In this document: positions 1 to 12,400 of the stretch, one piece after another
How the letters are laid out: each line of letters starts with the position of its first letter
How positions within the stretch are numbered: position 1 is the first letter of the stretch
From: Bryobacteraceae bacterium
GTDB taxonomy: Bacteria > Acidobacteriota > Terriglobia > Bryobacterales > Bryobacteraceae
Direction: 5' to 3'
Length of the DNA: 61,960 bases
Assembly (NCBI GenBank): GCA_023511855.1
Contig: JAIMAR010000001.1
Coordinates: 1-61,960 of the forward strand
The notes under the pieces: generated by a model
What the model was told of the DNA's origin: nothing
What the model saw: the letters and a program-made list of their open reading frames with translations, nothing else
The model's database searches: none
Program-made: the position numbers and the translations under genes

Positions 1-244
1 CCACGCCCTCGACGCCACTGCCCGCTGAAGTCACCGGCAAAGAAGAACGCGTCGATAACGGAGATCTCCAAACCGAGCGATGCGGGCAGGGCGGGCAGAA
101 TAGCGTAGCCATAGGCCCGGACAACTTGACGCGCAAGCGAGGGACTCGGGGATGAGGCCGATTGCCGAGGAGAACCCTGCGCTGTCGTTGGAAGACCACC
201 AGACTCCGGGCACGCTATAGTTGACGAAGAGGGAGGTTCTCTAC
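1..244. other. Left edge, no gene assigned
   Basis: No convincing complete gene is visible before the peptidase. On the reverse strand one frame stays open from about 216 to the window edge and could be the end of a truncated gene leaving the window, but I recognise no family in it. The forward frames close quickly. The last 15 bases hold the GGGAGG ribosome binding site of the next gene (231-236). Confidence 0.3.
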
Positions 245-2050
245 ATGGGCAGGCGATTTCGAGTTGCCTTCATCTTCGTGGCCGTGGCGGCGATCGTGGG
301 CTGCGCGCGGCGGCCGTCCGTGGAGGAAGCAAGAGCGTTCCTAGATCAAGCTGAGGCGAGACTGAGGGCCCTCAGCGAAGAGGCGAGCCGGGCGGCGTGG
401 GTGCAGTCCACGTATATCACCGACGACACCGAGATCCTGGCGGCCAAGGCCAACCAGCGCCTGATCGAAGCGACCGTGGCGCTGGTGAAGCAGTCGCGCC
501 GTTTTGACGGCGTCAACCTTCCGCCGGAGCTGGCTCGCAAGATGAAACTGCTGCGCTTGTCGCTCACACTGGCGGCGCCTTCCGATCCGAAAGAAAGCGA
601 GGAGCTGACGCGCATCGCGGCGGCCATGGAAGCCGCCTACGGCAAGGGCCGCTCCTGCCCGGAGGGCGTTACGGATCCCGCCAAGTGCCTCGACATCAAC
701 CAGGTGACGCGCGTCATGGCTGAGAGCCGCAAGCCCGACGAGCTGCTCAGCGTCTGGCGGGGCTGGCATGCAGTGGGCGCGCCGATGCGCAAGGATTACC
801 AGCGCTTCGTCGATCTGGCCAACAAGGGCGCGCGCGAGATCGGCTATGCCGACATGGGGGCGATGTGGCGTTCCAAGTACGACATGCCGCCGGATGAGTT
901 CGCCCGGGAAGTGGACCGCCTTTGGGATCAGGTGAAGCCGCTGTACCTCTCGCTTCACGCGTACGTGCGCAGCCGGCTGCGCGAGAAGTACGGCGAGAAG
1001 GTGGTCCCGGCCAATGGCCCCATCCCGGCCCATCTGCTCGGCAACATGTGGGCGCAGTCCTGGGAGAACGTCTATGAATTGGTTGCGCCCAAGGACACGG
1101 GTCCGGCTTATGATCTGACGAAGATTCTCAAAGCCCGCAATACCGATGCCCGCCAGATGGCCCGCTACGGCGAGCAGTTCTTCACTTCGCTCGGCCTGGC
1201 GCCGCTGCCGCAGACGTTCTGGGAGAGGTCGCTGTTCACCAAGCCGCGGGACCGCGAGGTCGTCTGCCACGCCAGCGCCTGGAACGTCGACAACGTGGAG
1301 GATCTGCGCATCAAGATGTGCATCGAGCCTACCGAGGAGGACTTCATCACCATCCATCACGAATTGGGCCACAACTTCTATCAGCGCGCCTACAACAAGC
1401 AGCCCATGCTGTTCCGCGACAGCGCCAACGACGGTTTCCACGAGGCCCTGGGCGACACCATCGCCTTGTCGATCACGCCGGAGTATCTGGTGAAGCTGGG
1501 TTTCCTAGACAAGCCGGGAGACCCTGCCAAAGACACCGGACTGCTGCTCCGGCGCGCCATGGACAAGATCGCGTTTCTCCCCTTCGGCCTGCTCATCGAC
1601 CAGTGGCGATGGAAGGTGTTCTCAGGTGAGATCCCGCCGGAGAAATACAATCAGACCTGGTGGGAGCTGCGGACTAAGTATCAAGGCGTGGCTCCGCCGG
1701 TGGCCCGCAGCGAGAGCGACTTCGACCCTGGCGCCAAGTACCACATCCCGGCGAATGTGCCGTATACGCGGTACTTTTTGGCGCACGTGCTCCAGTTCCA
1801 GTTTCATCGTGCGTTGGCGCGCGAAGCCGGGTGCAAAGAGCCGCTGCATCGCTGCTCGATTTTCGGCAGCAAAGCAGCGGGACAGCGCCTGAACGCCATG
1901 ATGGAGATGGGCATGAGCCGCCCCTGGCCCGAGGCGTTAAAGGCCTTGACCGGAGAAGACCGCATCGACGCCTCGGCGATCCTGGAGTACTTCGCGCCGC
2001 TGATGAAGTGGCTCGACGAGCAGAACCAAGGCAAGCCGGTAGGCTGGTAG
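245..2050 (+). CDS. M2-family peptidyl-dipeptidase (ACE-like), lipoprotein
   Basis: Zinc metallopeptidase of the angiotensin-converting-enzyme family (M2), which removes dipeptides from peptide C-termini. The zinc site is clear: HHELGH gives HEXXH at residues 372-376, and GFHEALGD supplies the third ligand Glu at about residue 400. At 601 residues the length fits bacterial single-domain M2 enzymes. I chose ATG 245 over the upstream in-frame TTG 221 because GGGAGG lies 8 bases in front of it and the protein then begins with a lipoprotein signal (hydrophobic run ending AAIVGCA, Cys about residue 19). It probably acts anchored in the periplasm or on the outer-membrane inner face. It is monocistronic and convergent with the acnA/BsuPI block. 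Function is known for the family; substrate is not predictable. Confidence 0.93.
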   Translation: MGRRFRVAFIFVAVAAIVGCARRPSVEEARAFLDQAEARLRALSEEASRAAWVQSTYITDDTEILAAKANQRLIEATVALVKQSRRFDGVNLPPELARKMKLLRLSLTLAAPSDPKESEELTRIAAAMEAAYGKGRSCPEGVTDPAKCLDINQVTRVMAESRKPDELLSVWRGWHAVGAPMRKDYQRFVDLANKGAREIGYADMGAMWRSKYDMPPDEFAREVDRLWDQVKPLYLSLHAYVRSRLREKYGEKVVPANGPIPAHLLGNMWAQSWENVYELVAPKDTGPAYDLTKILKARNTDARQMARYGEQFFTSLGLAPLPQTFWERSLFTKPRDREVVCHASAWNVDNVEDLRIKMCIEPTEEDFITIHHELGHNFYQRAYNKQPMLFRDSANDGFHEALGDTIALSITPEYLVKLGFLDKPGDPAKDTGLLLRRAMDKIAFLPFGLLIDQWRWKVFSGEIPPEKYNQTWWELRTKYQGVAPPVARSESDFDPGAKYHIPANVPYTRYFLAHVLQFQFHRALAREAGCKEPLHRCSIFGSKAAGQRLNAMMEMGMSRPWPEALKALTGEDRIDASAILEYFAPLMKWLDEQNQGKPVGW

Positions 2051-2248
2051 GGGGGCTGCAGGTCCTCGCTCTGACCGAGACCTGGTTGCTTGGAGACAGG
2101 CGGCGGGTGTCTTGGTGCGAGCTTTGCCTGTCGACGCGAAACCGCGGGTGAATTGGACTTGTCCGGAGATATTTGGCTTTGGTGCGCCAGGTGGTGCGCC
2201 CTTCGAGACCCGCAGCTTCGGTTGCTTTCCCCGATGGAGTAGCGACGC

Positions 2249-2752
2249 TCACCGCGCCGCGCGGATTTCGAAGGGAGCAGTGGCGGAGTAGGCCTCCGGT
2301 TCGGTGCAGGTGACCCAGCCGCGCGCGGTGTAGCGGCCCGCGGGCAGCGGTTGGCCGCCCTCGGAGGCCAGCTTCAATTCGATGCCGTAGGTCTTCTCGC
2401 CCGGCGGAATGTCCTCCTCGCCCAGCACCATGGCGAAGGCCCGTTCTTCGGACCAGCGAACCACTACCTGACCGCGCTCATTGCGGACTTCCAGGTCGTA
2501 GCGCTGGCTGCTTGGGAAGGTGAGGCGCACGGCGCCGGGGCCTGGGTTGTGAACCACGAGCTGGGCTTTCAAAACCGCCGGGCCCTGCGCCGTGTGCTCA
2601 TAAGTCGAGCGGTCGAGTTTGAGGGTGACGGTCATCTTCGCCGCGGCCTGCGCGGACTTTGGGGCCTCCGCCGGTTCGCAACCCGCCGCAGCCAGCCCCA
2701 GGGCCAGCGCCAGTCCGCCTAAGGTCAAGCGCCTCATCCAACGCAGAATCAT
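2249..2752 (-). CDS. BsuPI-like intracellular proteinase inhibitor domain lipoprotein
   Basis: 167-residue protein with a lipobox signal (hydrophobic run ending LGLAAAGC) followed by a single beta-sandwich domain of the BsuPI type: alternating beta strands, the 'NPGPGAVRLTF..SQRYDLEV' stretch and the 'IPPGEKTYGIEL' strand. The family is named for a Bacillus intracellular protease inhibitor, but most exported members have no known inhibitory role. The ATG at 2752 has GGTGGGAG directly before it. It lies 30 bases downstream of acnA on the same strand and may be read through from it. Function beyond the fold is inference. Confidence 0.75.
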   Translation of the reverse strand: MILRWMRRLTLGGLALALGLAAAGCEPAEAPKSAQAAAKMTVTLKLDRSTYEHTAQGPAVLKAQLVVHNPGPGAVRLTFPSSQRYDLEVRNERGQVVVRWSEERAFAMVLGEEDIPPGEKTYGIELKLASEGGQPLPAGRYTARGWVTCTEPEAYSATAPFEIRAAR

Positions 2753-2782
2753 CTCCCACCTGTCTTTCCGGCCGGCGAAGCT

Positions 2783-5431
<2,649 letters not shown>

Positions 5432-5499
5432 GAGCAAGCACCCTCCCTTAGTATCCTAACAGCTTGCGGGAAATCTCAGAACCGGACGTTAAGGTCCAT

Positions 5500-5527
5500 A
5501 ATTCGCGAAACCCTGTAGGCGCGAATT
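5500..5527. promoter_or_regulatory. Inverted repeat, candidate operator between acnA and DUF6057-like gene
   Basis: AATTCGCG at 5500-5507 is mirrored by CGCGAATT at 5520-5527, with half-site centres 20 bp apart, about two helical turns. This is the usual geometry for a dimeric regulator. It lies 12 bp upstream of a TATACT box (5539-5544) that has no good -35 hexamer, and about 70 bp upstream of the acnA start. No regulator is identified. Confidence 0.4.
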
Positions 5528-5538
5528 CACAGGGGAAG

Positions 5539-5544
5539 TATACT
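5539..5544 (+). promoter_or_regulatory. Candidate -10 box TATACT
   Basis: TATACT fits a sigma70 -10 element for the gene starting at 5589 and would give a leader of about 38 bases. No recognisable -35 element lies 16-18 bp upstream; the candidate operator occupies that region instead, which would suit activator-dependent initiation. Confidence 0.4.
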
Positions 5545-5588
5545 GGTGCGGAAACGGCCGCGGGGTCGGGAGAGCCTGGCTTGGAAGT

Positions 5589-7580
5589 ATGAGCTCTGAA
5601 TCCGAGCGCTCGGCAGTGAGATGGCCTGCCTGGGGAGCCTATACTCAGGCGGCACTGTTTTTCCTAGCGGTGTTCATCTACCTCCGCAACGGGATCGACC
5701 CGCGGCTGATCTATCATTGGCAAGGGCCGGCGTTCTACACTTATCCGGGATTCGCAGGTGAGTTTCTGCGTTACCCGGGCGGCGTTGCGGACTACCTGTA
5801 TGGGCTCATCGCGCAGTGCTATGCGTGGCGGGACTGGGGCGCACTGGTGTTGACCGCGGAGATCGCCGCTGCCTGCGCCCTGGGGGCGCTCCTGGTCCAA
5901 CGCCCGCATGGGAAAACACGACTGTTGCCAGCGCTGGTGCCTGCCTTGTTGTTGCTCTACCACGCCAACCTCTATTACGATGCGGCCCCGGTCCGGATCG
6001 CGCTGGTCATCGGGCTGGGCTGCGCGGTTGCCTTTGGCAGGCTGATGCCATCTGCGAACCGTCCGGCGGCTTGGTTTGGGCTGTTTGCGGTGTTTCTGGC
6101 GGCTTCTTACTATTCGGGCGGCACGGCCCTGGTGTTTTTCGCGCCCCTGGCCGCCTGTGCGCTCTGGGTGCGGGCTGCGCCGAATTGGCCGATTGCGGTG
6201 CGGATCTTTCTTTGCGGGGCGGCGCTGGCCGTTGCGACCGGCTTGCCGGTCGCGGTAGAAACGTACCGGCTTTTGGAGGTGCGCTGGCCCGCGGCGAGCT
6301 GGTTTTGGTCCAGCGACATGAGTCCGGTGGTGGTATTTTGGGGCCTGTCCCTCTGGGCCGCCGCGGTTGCGGGAATGAGCTTGCGGCGAGTGGCTTCCGG
6401 TGTGAGCGGTGGGCCTGCCGCATCTGACAACGCCGGGAGCGCGGAAGCAGCCAGTAGGCGTACAAGTGGACGCGCGCAGAGGAGCCAAGCGGCGGGCGGA
6501 GCCCGGTTGGGCGCGGCCTGGAGGCAGGCAGCGCGGCTTGGCCAGTATGCGTTCACGGCGCTGCTGTTTGGAGCACTGGCGGGCGTGATGGGTTACTCTT
6601 ACCAGGCCGCAGGGAGGGACCGGCGGCTGGCGGCGCTGGATTACTTCACATGGTCGGAAGACTGGGAGGCAGCGGTTCGCACGGCCGAGGCGCTGAAGCC
6701 CGGTGAGTTCAACAGCCTCAGCCGGTACCAGGTGAATCTGGCGCTGCACGAGCTGGGGCGAATGGGAGACGAGATGTTCCGTTTTCCCCAGAACGGCGGC
6801 CCGTTGCTGGAACTCCAGGTGAACAGTTTTCTTCCTTACATGCTGCATCTGACCAGCATGTGCCTGCGGCTGGGCCGGGTGAACGAAGCGGAGCATTACG
6901 GCAGCGAGGCGCTCGTGTTCCGTAAGACGGATCCGCGCGTGTACCGCCTGCTGGCGCTGACCTATCTGGTGAAGGGCCAAACGGAGGCGGCAAGGAAGTT
7001 CCTCACGGTTCTCTCTTATAGCCCGCCGGACCGTCGCTGGGCCAATCAGAAGCTGCAAGCCTTGCAACAGGATCCGCAACTTTCTGGCGATGAGCAGGTG
7101 CAACAACTCCGCCGCCGCAGGCTGCAAGCCGACGACATGTTGACGGTCTGGCAGCGGGCGAACCGAACGGGGCCGGATATCGAGAGGCTCCTGCTGAACC
7201 TATTGGAACGGGACTCCTCCAACCGCATGGCGTTCGAGTTCCTGATGGGTTACTACCTGCTGAATCGCGACTTGCAAGGGTTCCGGGGCCTTGCGCCGCG
7301 CATCGCAGAGATGGCGGGCCCGGGTTACGTCCGGCCGAGCGGCGTGCGCCGCACGCCGCGGCATTATCAGGAAGCCTTGGCCCTCTTCATCGAAATGACG
7401 GGCAGCAGCGAGAAGATTGCCGGAGTGGAAATCGAACCTGAAACCGTCAGCCGCACGGCCAGGTTCAAGCAGGTCGTGGCGCGGGCGGGCGGGAAGCGCG
7501 CGGCCATGCTGGAGGCACGTGAAGGGTTCGGAGATACGTATCTTTACTACTACGCGTTCGGTTCGGAGAGTCCCCAATGA
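5589..7580 (+). CDS. DUF6057-like membrane protein with C-terminal helical repeats
   Basis: 663-residue protein of unknown function. The N-terminal half is an integral membrane region: about ten hydrophobic segments between residues 20 and 340, beginning 'YTQAALFFLAVFIYLRNG' and followed by the 'YPGFAGEFLRYPGG' loop. I recall this loop as typical of the DUF6057 family. A low-complexity Ala/Gly/Ser/Arg linker lies around residues 270-315. The C-terminal half is soluble, helical and TPR-like, with paired helices around 'YRLLALTYLVKGQTEAARKF'. Its stop overlaps the start of the next gene by 4 bases (ATGA), so the two are almost certainly translationally coupled. Role unknown; a membrane scaffold for the heme-propeller partner is inference. 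The family assignment is from memory. Confidence 0.6.
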   Translation: MSSESERSAVRWPAWGAYTQAALFFLAVFIYLRNGIDPRLIYHWQGPAFYTYPGFAGEFLRYPGGVADYLYGLIAQCYAWRDWGALVLTAEIAAACALGALLVQRPHGKTRLLPALVPALLLLYHANLYYDAAPVRIALVIGLGCAVAFGRLMPSANRPAAWFGLFAVFLAASYYSGGTALVFFAPLAACALWVRAAPNWPIAVRIFLCGAALAVATGLPVAVETYRLLEVRWPAASWFWSSDMSPVVVFWGLSLWAAAVAGMSLRRVASGVSGGPAASDNAGSAEAASRRTSGRAQRSQAAGGARLGAAWRQAARLGQYAFTALLFGALAGVMGYSYQAAGRDRRLAALDYFTWSEDWEAAVRTAEALKPGEFNSLSRYQVNLALHELGRMGDEMFRFPQNGGPLLELQVNSFLPYMLHLTSMCLRLGRVNEAEHYGSEALVFRKTDPRVYRLLALTYLVKGQTEAARKFLTVLSYSPPDRRWANQKLQALQQDPQLSGDEQVQQLRRRRLQADDMLTVWQRANRTGPDIERLLLNLLERDSSNRMAFEFLMGYYLLNRDLQGFRGLAPRIAEMAGPGYVRPSGVRRTPRHYQEALALFIEMTGSSEKIAGVEIEPETVSRTARFKQVVARAGGKRAAMLEAREGFGDTYLYYYAFGSESPQ

Positions 7581-9175
7581 GACGACCGGGCGCCGCGAGG
7601 ATGGCCGCGGCCGTGGGAGGCACGGCGCTGATCGTAGCGGCAGTCGCGCTAACCCTCCGGGCGGAGCGGCCCACTGCGGCCGTGCCGGTGAACCGCGCCG
7701 CAGCCACGGACCCGGATTACGACGGAGTCACGATACCGCCGAATATCGCTCCGCTGAACTTCCGGGTGCTGGAGCCGGGCCGGAGGTTCTTCGTGCGGAT
7801 TACCGCCAGTGGGGCGCGGGCCATCGAGGTCTTCAGTAAAGATGGGGTCGTTCGGATCCCCGCGGACCAGTGGCGGGCGCTCGTGGCGGGCAGCCGGGGC
7901 GGGGAATTGCAGACCGAGGTTTTCGCAAAGAGCAACGAGGGATGGATTCAGTTCCGAACGGTGCGTAACCGGGTGGCGCCCGAGGAGATCGATCCGTACG
8001 TAGTCTACCGCCTCATCCCACCGGTCTACAACAAATGGGACCACATCACGATCCGGCAGAGGGACCTGCGTTCCTTTGAAGAGCGCATCGTCCTCGATAA
8101 CAAGGAAAGTCTGGACCGCGAAGGGCGCAGTGCGGAAAGCGCCTGCATAAACTGCCACACGTTCCTGAACCACGGCACGAAACAAATGCTGCTGCACATG
8201 CGGCCTGCCCAAAGGCACCAGATCCCAGCCATGATCCTGATACAGGACGGCCGAGCCCGGATGGTGGACACGCGCGGCGGCGGAGCGCCGCCCGCAGCTT
8301 ACATTAGCTGGCATCCAAGCGGGAGGTTACTGGCCTTCTCGCGCAACCGGCTTGTACAGATGTTTCACACGGCGGGCGAGGAGACCCGGGAAGTGGTCGA
8401 CCTGAACTCCGACCTCGGCTTGTACGATGTGGTCAGCGGCCAGGCTTACACCGTGCCGCAGATCAGCCGCCCCGAGCGGCTGGAGACGTTCCCTGCCTGG
8501 AGCCCGGATGGGAAGTTCCTGTACTTCAGTTCGGCGTCGGCTTGGTCGGAGAAACCCAATGCTGTGCTCGACTACAACAAGATCCGCTACGACCTGGTGC
8601 GGGTGTCGTACGATGCAGCCGCTAACCGGTGGGGCGAGGTGGAAACGCTTGTGAGCGCACAGGAGTTTGGGCGGAGCGTCTCATTACCGCAGGTGTCGCC
8701 GGATGGCCGCTTCGTGCTGTTCTGCGGGCACGACTACGGCAGCTTTCCGATTTATCAACCCAGCAGCGACTTGTACCTGTTGGACCTGGCGCAACTCGAT
8801 CCGAAGAGGGGAGCGGGCGATGCAACGCCGCGCCGCTTGGAGGAAATCAATTCGCCACGGAGTGACTCGTACCACTCCTGGTCGAGCAACGGCCGCTGGG
8901 TCTTGTTCTCCTCCAAGCGCGGCGACGGCGTCTTCGCCCGGCTTTATCTCAGCTACGTCGAGCCCAGTGGGCGTTTCCATAAGCCTTTCATCCTCCCCCA
9001 GGAAGATCCGGGGTTCTACGAGCGCTGCCTGACGACCTTCAACCGAGCCGAGCTGATTGGCGAGCCGGTTACGGTAGCTACGGAAGAAATGGTACGAGTG
9101 ATGCGAGAGGCCAGCGGCCGACAGGCGGAGCCGAAAGGTGAGCCAATGGATACGCCGTGGCAGCCGCTGCGCTAA
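7577..9175 (+). CDS. c-type heme-binding PD40/TolB-like beta-propeller protein
   Basis: 532 residues. An N-terminal hydrophobic segment (about residues 9-27) gives a signal anchor. An extended beta region follows, then a single CXXCH heme c motif (CINCH, residues 190-194), then a long WD40-like/PD40 propeller with repeated 'W.PDGKFLYFSS', 'VSPDGRFVLFCG' and 'SSNGRWVLFSSKR' blades (about residues 230-470). The covalent heme places it in the periplasm. It shares a 4-base overlap with the upstream DUF6057-like gene. Electron transfer or heme-dependent sensing are both possible; nothing in the sequence decides. It differs from true TolB, which has no heme motif and sits in tol-pal operons. Confidence 0.7.
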   Translation: MRRPGAARMAAAVGGTALIVAAVALTLRAERPTAAVPVNRAAATDPDYDGVTIPPNIAPLNFRVLEPGRRFFVRITASGARAIEVFSKDGVVRIPADQWRALVAGSRGGELQTEVFAKSNEGWIQFRTVRNRVAPEEIDPYVVYRLIPPVYNKWDHITIRQRDLRSFEERIVLDNKESLDREGRSAESACINCHTFLNHGTKQMLLHMRPAQRHQIPAMILIQDGRARMVDTRGGGAPPAAYISWHPSGRLLAFSRNRLVQMFHTAGEETREVVDLNSDLGLYDVVSGQAYTVPQISRPERLETFPAWSPDGKFLYFSSASAWSEKPNAVLDYNKIRYDLVRVSYDAAANRWGEVETLVSAQEFGRSVSLPQVSPDGRFVLFCGHDYGSFPIYQPSSDLYLLDLAQLDPKRGAGDATPRRLEEINSPRSDSYHSWSSNGRWVLFSSKRGDGVFARLYLSYVEPSGRFHKPFILPQEDPGFYERCLTTFNRAELIGEPVTVATEEMVRVMREASGRQAEPKGEPMDTPWQPLR

Positions 9176-9289
9176 AGTGGTCGATCTTAGTTTGTGAGAG
9201 TTAGCGCAGACAGCATCGAAGCGAGCGCAAACGATAATCGATTACGGTCCTTTGTGAGCCTCACGTTAAACGAAAGTCGCAGATAAGTC

Positions 9290-9318
9290 TTGTAATCCCT
9301 TCGGATGTGTGATATATG
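9290..9318 (+). promoter_or_regulatory. Candidate sigma70 promoter for TonB receptor 1
   Basis: TTGTAA (9290-9295), a 17-bp spacer and TATATG (9313-9318) make a reasonable promoter that would give a leader of about 83 bases. A 10-bp palindrome TAATCGATTA lies upstream at 9235-9244 and could be a regulator site. The 9176-9407 gap holds nothing else I can identify. Confidence 0.4.
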
Positions 9319-9407
9319 CTACCCGGATGAGCAAATCCAGCCCGCCAGGGGTCCGGCACAGGGGGCTGGGCTTCAAAGGCGGGAGAAAGGGAAGAGGGAT
9401 TTCGGAA

Positions 9408-12400
9408 ATGAACACGCCAATACGCTTCTTCACAGTCGTTTTGGCAGCGCTGGTTCTGGTTCCCTTCGCTTGTTGGGGCCAGACAACGACCAGCGCCCTG
9501 CAAGGGGTACTCACAGACCCTGCCGGGGCCATCGTCGTCAATGCGGACATCGAGCTGACGGAGAAGGCCACAGGGTTCGTACGCTCCACCAAGCCGAACG
9601 AGCTCGGCATCTTTCGCTTCGCGGGGCTTCCCCCGGGGGATTATGAACTTTCGATAAAAGCTCCGGGATTCAAGAGCTATGTCCAGAGTGACATTATGGT
9701 CATCAGCAGTTCAACGCGGGACCTTGGGCGCATCCGGCTTGAGCTGGGCACACTGACCGAACAGGTTTTCGTAACGGCCGAGGTCACGCCGGTGCAAACC
9801 GCCTCCAGCGAGAAGTCTTCGCTGGTGGCGGGACCTCAACTCAACAAGTTGGCTCTGAAGGGCCGGGACATGATGGTAATGCTCATGCTGATTCCCGGCG
9901 TTTATGTGAACACGGGCGCGTTTGCGGCGGAAACCACCTCGCAGGACGGAATCCGGCAGGTGCGGATCAACGGGATGGCGCAAGGCCGGGTGAATTTTCA
10001 GGTGGACGGCGTGGTGGATCTGGATACCGGCTCGCACGAGACCACGCACTACGAACCCAACATGGACTCGATCGCGGAGATCCGCGTGCTGACGGCCGGC
10101 TACCAAGCGGAGTATGGCCGTTCTTCGGGCGGAACCGTGAGCGTAGTGACCAAGAGCGGCGGACGGGAGTTTCACGGTACGGCATGGGCCGTGAAGCGGC
10201 ATGAGATGTTCAACGCGAACACCTGGCTGAACAACCGCAACGGGGTCGCCAAGCCGCCCTACCGCTACTTCATTGGGGGTTTCAGCGTCACGGGGCCGGC
10301 TTATATCCCGAAGGTCTTCAACACCGACAAGAACAGGCTCTTTTTCCACTTCTCGCAGGAGTATACGCGGACCAAGCCGTCGACTTCGATCATCCACGCC
10401 AAGGTGCCGACCGCACTCGAGCGCGCCGGCGACTTTTCGCAGAGCTTCGACTCAGCGGGCAAGCTGATCCCGCTGTATGATCCGATCACGCGCCAGCCCA
10501 TCCCGGGCAATAAGATAGCCCCGAGTCTGGCGAGTCCGCAGGGGTTGGCCATGCTGAACTTTTTCCCCATGCCGAACCGCTGCGACTTGGCGCCCGGCGA
10601 CCCATCCTGCTGGAATGAAACGGATGCGACGCAGATCCACCGGCGGAATTACCGGACGCAGTACACCTCCAAGCATCCCCGCCGCAATGATGTTCTCCGC
10701 TTTGATGCGAATCTGACCTCCAAGCTCAACACGTTCTTCCGGTACATCAATGACTACGATCTGGAGGAGACCAGCGGCAACATCGCATTGAAGAACGCCG
10801 AAGGCAAGTGGGTTCCTTATTCGGAGGATCACCCGAACCCAGGGCACGGCTATGCGGTGGGCATTACCTATACGGTCAGTCCGAGAGTGGTCAACGAATT
10901 CACTTTTGGCAAGAGCTATAATACCTGGGACTGGTACCCGCACGACCCATCGCAAGTGGACCGGGCCCGGATGGGCAATCCACCGCACTGGTTTGACCAG
11001 AATGCGCCTTCCTTCAAGAACGACGGAAACCTGAAGCGGCCGGGTCTGCCCAATGGCGCGCAAAACTTCGCTTACTGGACTCCGGCGGTGACGGGCGGCA
11101 CCGTCAGTTCTCCGCACGGAGGCAACCGACCCTACACGAACTGGAACGACATTTACAGCTTCAACAACAACATTAGCTGGCTGCGCGGGGCCCACAGCAT
11201 CAAGGCTGGAATTTATTACGAGCGTACGGGCAAGGTGCAGCAAGCCGGGAGTGGAACCTACCTTGGAAGCTACAGTTTCGCCAGCTCCAGTGCGTTCCCA
11301 TTCGACACGGGCTACGGAAACGCCAACATGTTCCTGGGCAATTTCAACAGCTACAGCGAAGGCGGCCGGGTGATGGGAGACTACTGGTTTACCAACGTCG
11401 AAGCGTTCGTGCAGGACAGTTGGAAAGTGCACCGGCGCCTGACGTTGGACATCGGCGTGCGCTTCTATCATCTGAAACCGCAAGAAAACCTGAACAAGAA
11501 CTCCGCCATGTGGGTGCCGTCCAGCTACGATCCGGCGAAGGCGGGACGCTTGTACTGGCGCGGCTGCAAAGTCCCCACGGCGGGGGCTTGCTCAACCGCC
11601 AATCAGATCGCCATCGATCCTGTGACCGGCTACACGACGTATGCGGCGCTGGCGGGGACGTTCGTGCCCTACTCCGTGGGCGGCTACGCGCAGCAGCCGG
11701 ATTTCTTCAATGGAATGGAGGTGGCGGGAGTCAGCTCGAAGATCCCGCTGTCGCTGTTTGAGGTTCCGAAGTTCAAGCCCGCGTTCCGGTTCGGCATCGC
11801 CTGGGACGTGTTCGGCAACGGCAAAACCGCGATCCGGACCAGTTTCGGGCAGTTCTACCATCGCGGCGATGGAAACCAGATCATGGGCTTTGGCGGGCAG
11901 CCGCCCATCACCTACACCCGCACGGCGTATTACTCGAACATCAGTCAGATCCCGTCCCTGGCGGCCACGGCGGCGGTTTCACCGATCAGCAGCGGCGGGA
12001 TCGTCGGCAAGCAGCCTTACGAAGTGACCATGAACCTGCACTTCGGAATCCAGCAGGCGGTGGGGTTCGGGACCGTGGTGGAGGCGGCTTATGTCGGCAA
12101 CCTGATGCGGCACAGCACCCGGACCATGGGCGGCACGGTGTATATGGCCAGCCGCCAGATGAATCCGATCCCGATGTTTTCGCGCTACGACCCGCAGTAT
12201 GTGGATCCATGGAGCCCGACCACGCCGAAGCGTTCTCAGCCAGATAACCTGCTGCGGCCGCTGAAAGGCGTGGGGGCGGTCACCAACAGCAGCTTCCAAC
12301 TCAGCGGCCATTACCATTCGGCCCAACTGTCGGTGCGCCGCGAGATGCGGCGAGGCATCTCTTATGGGATGGCTTACACCTGGTCCAAAACGATGACGCT

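Noticed and set aside
5664-7127. 487-codon reverse frame opposite the DUF6057-like gene
   Set aside because: Arg/Pro/Gln-rich antisense translation without a binding site or family; the forward protein has clear membrane and helical-repeat structure.
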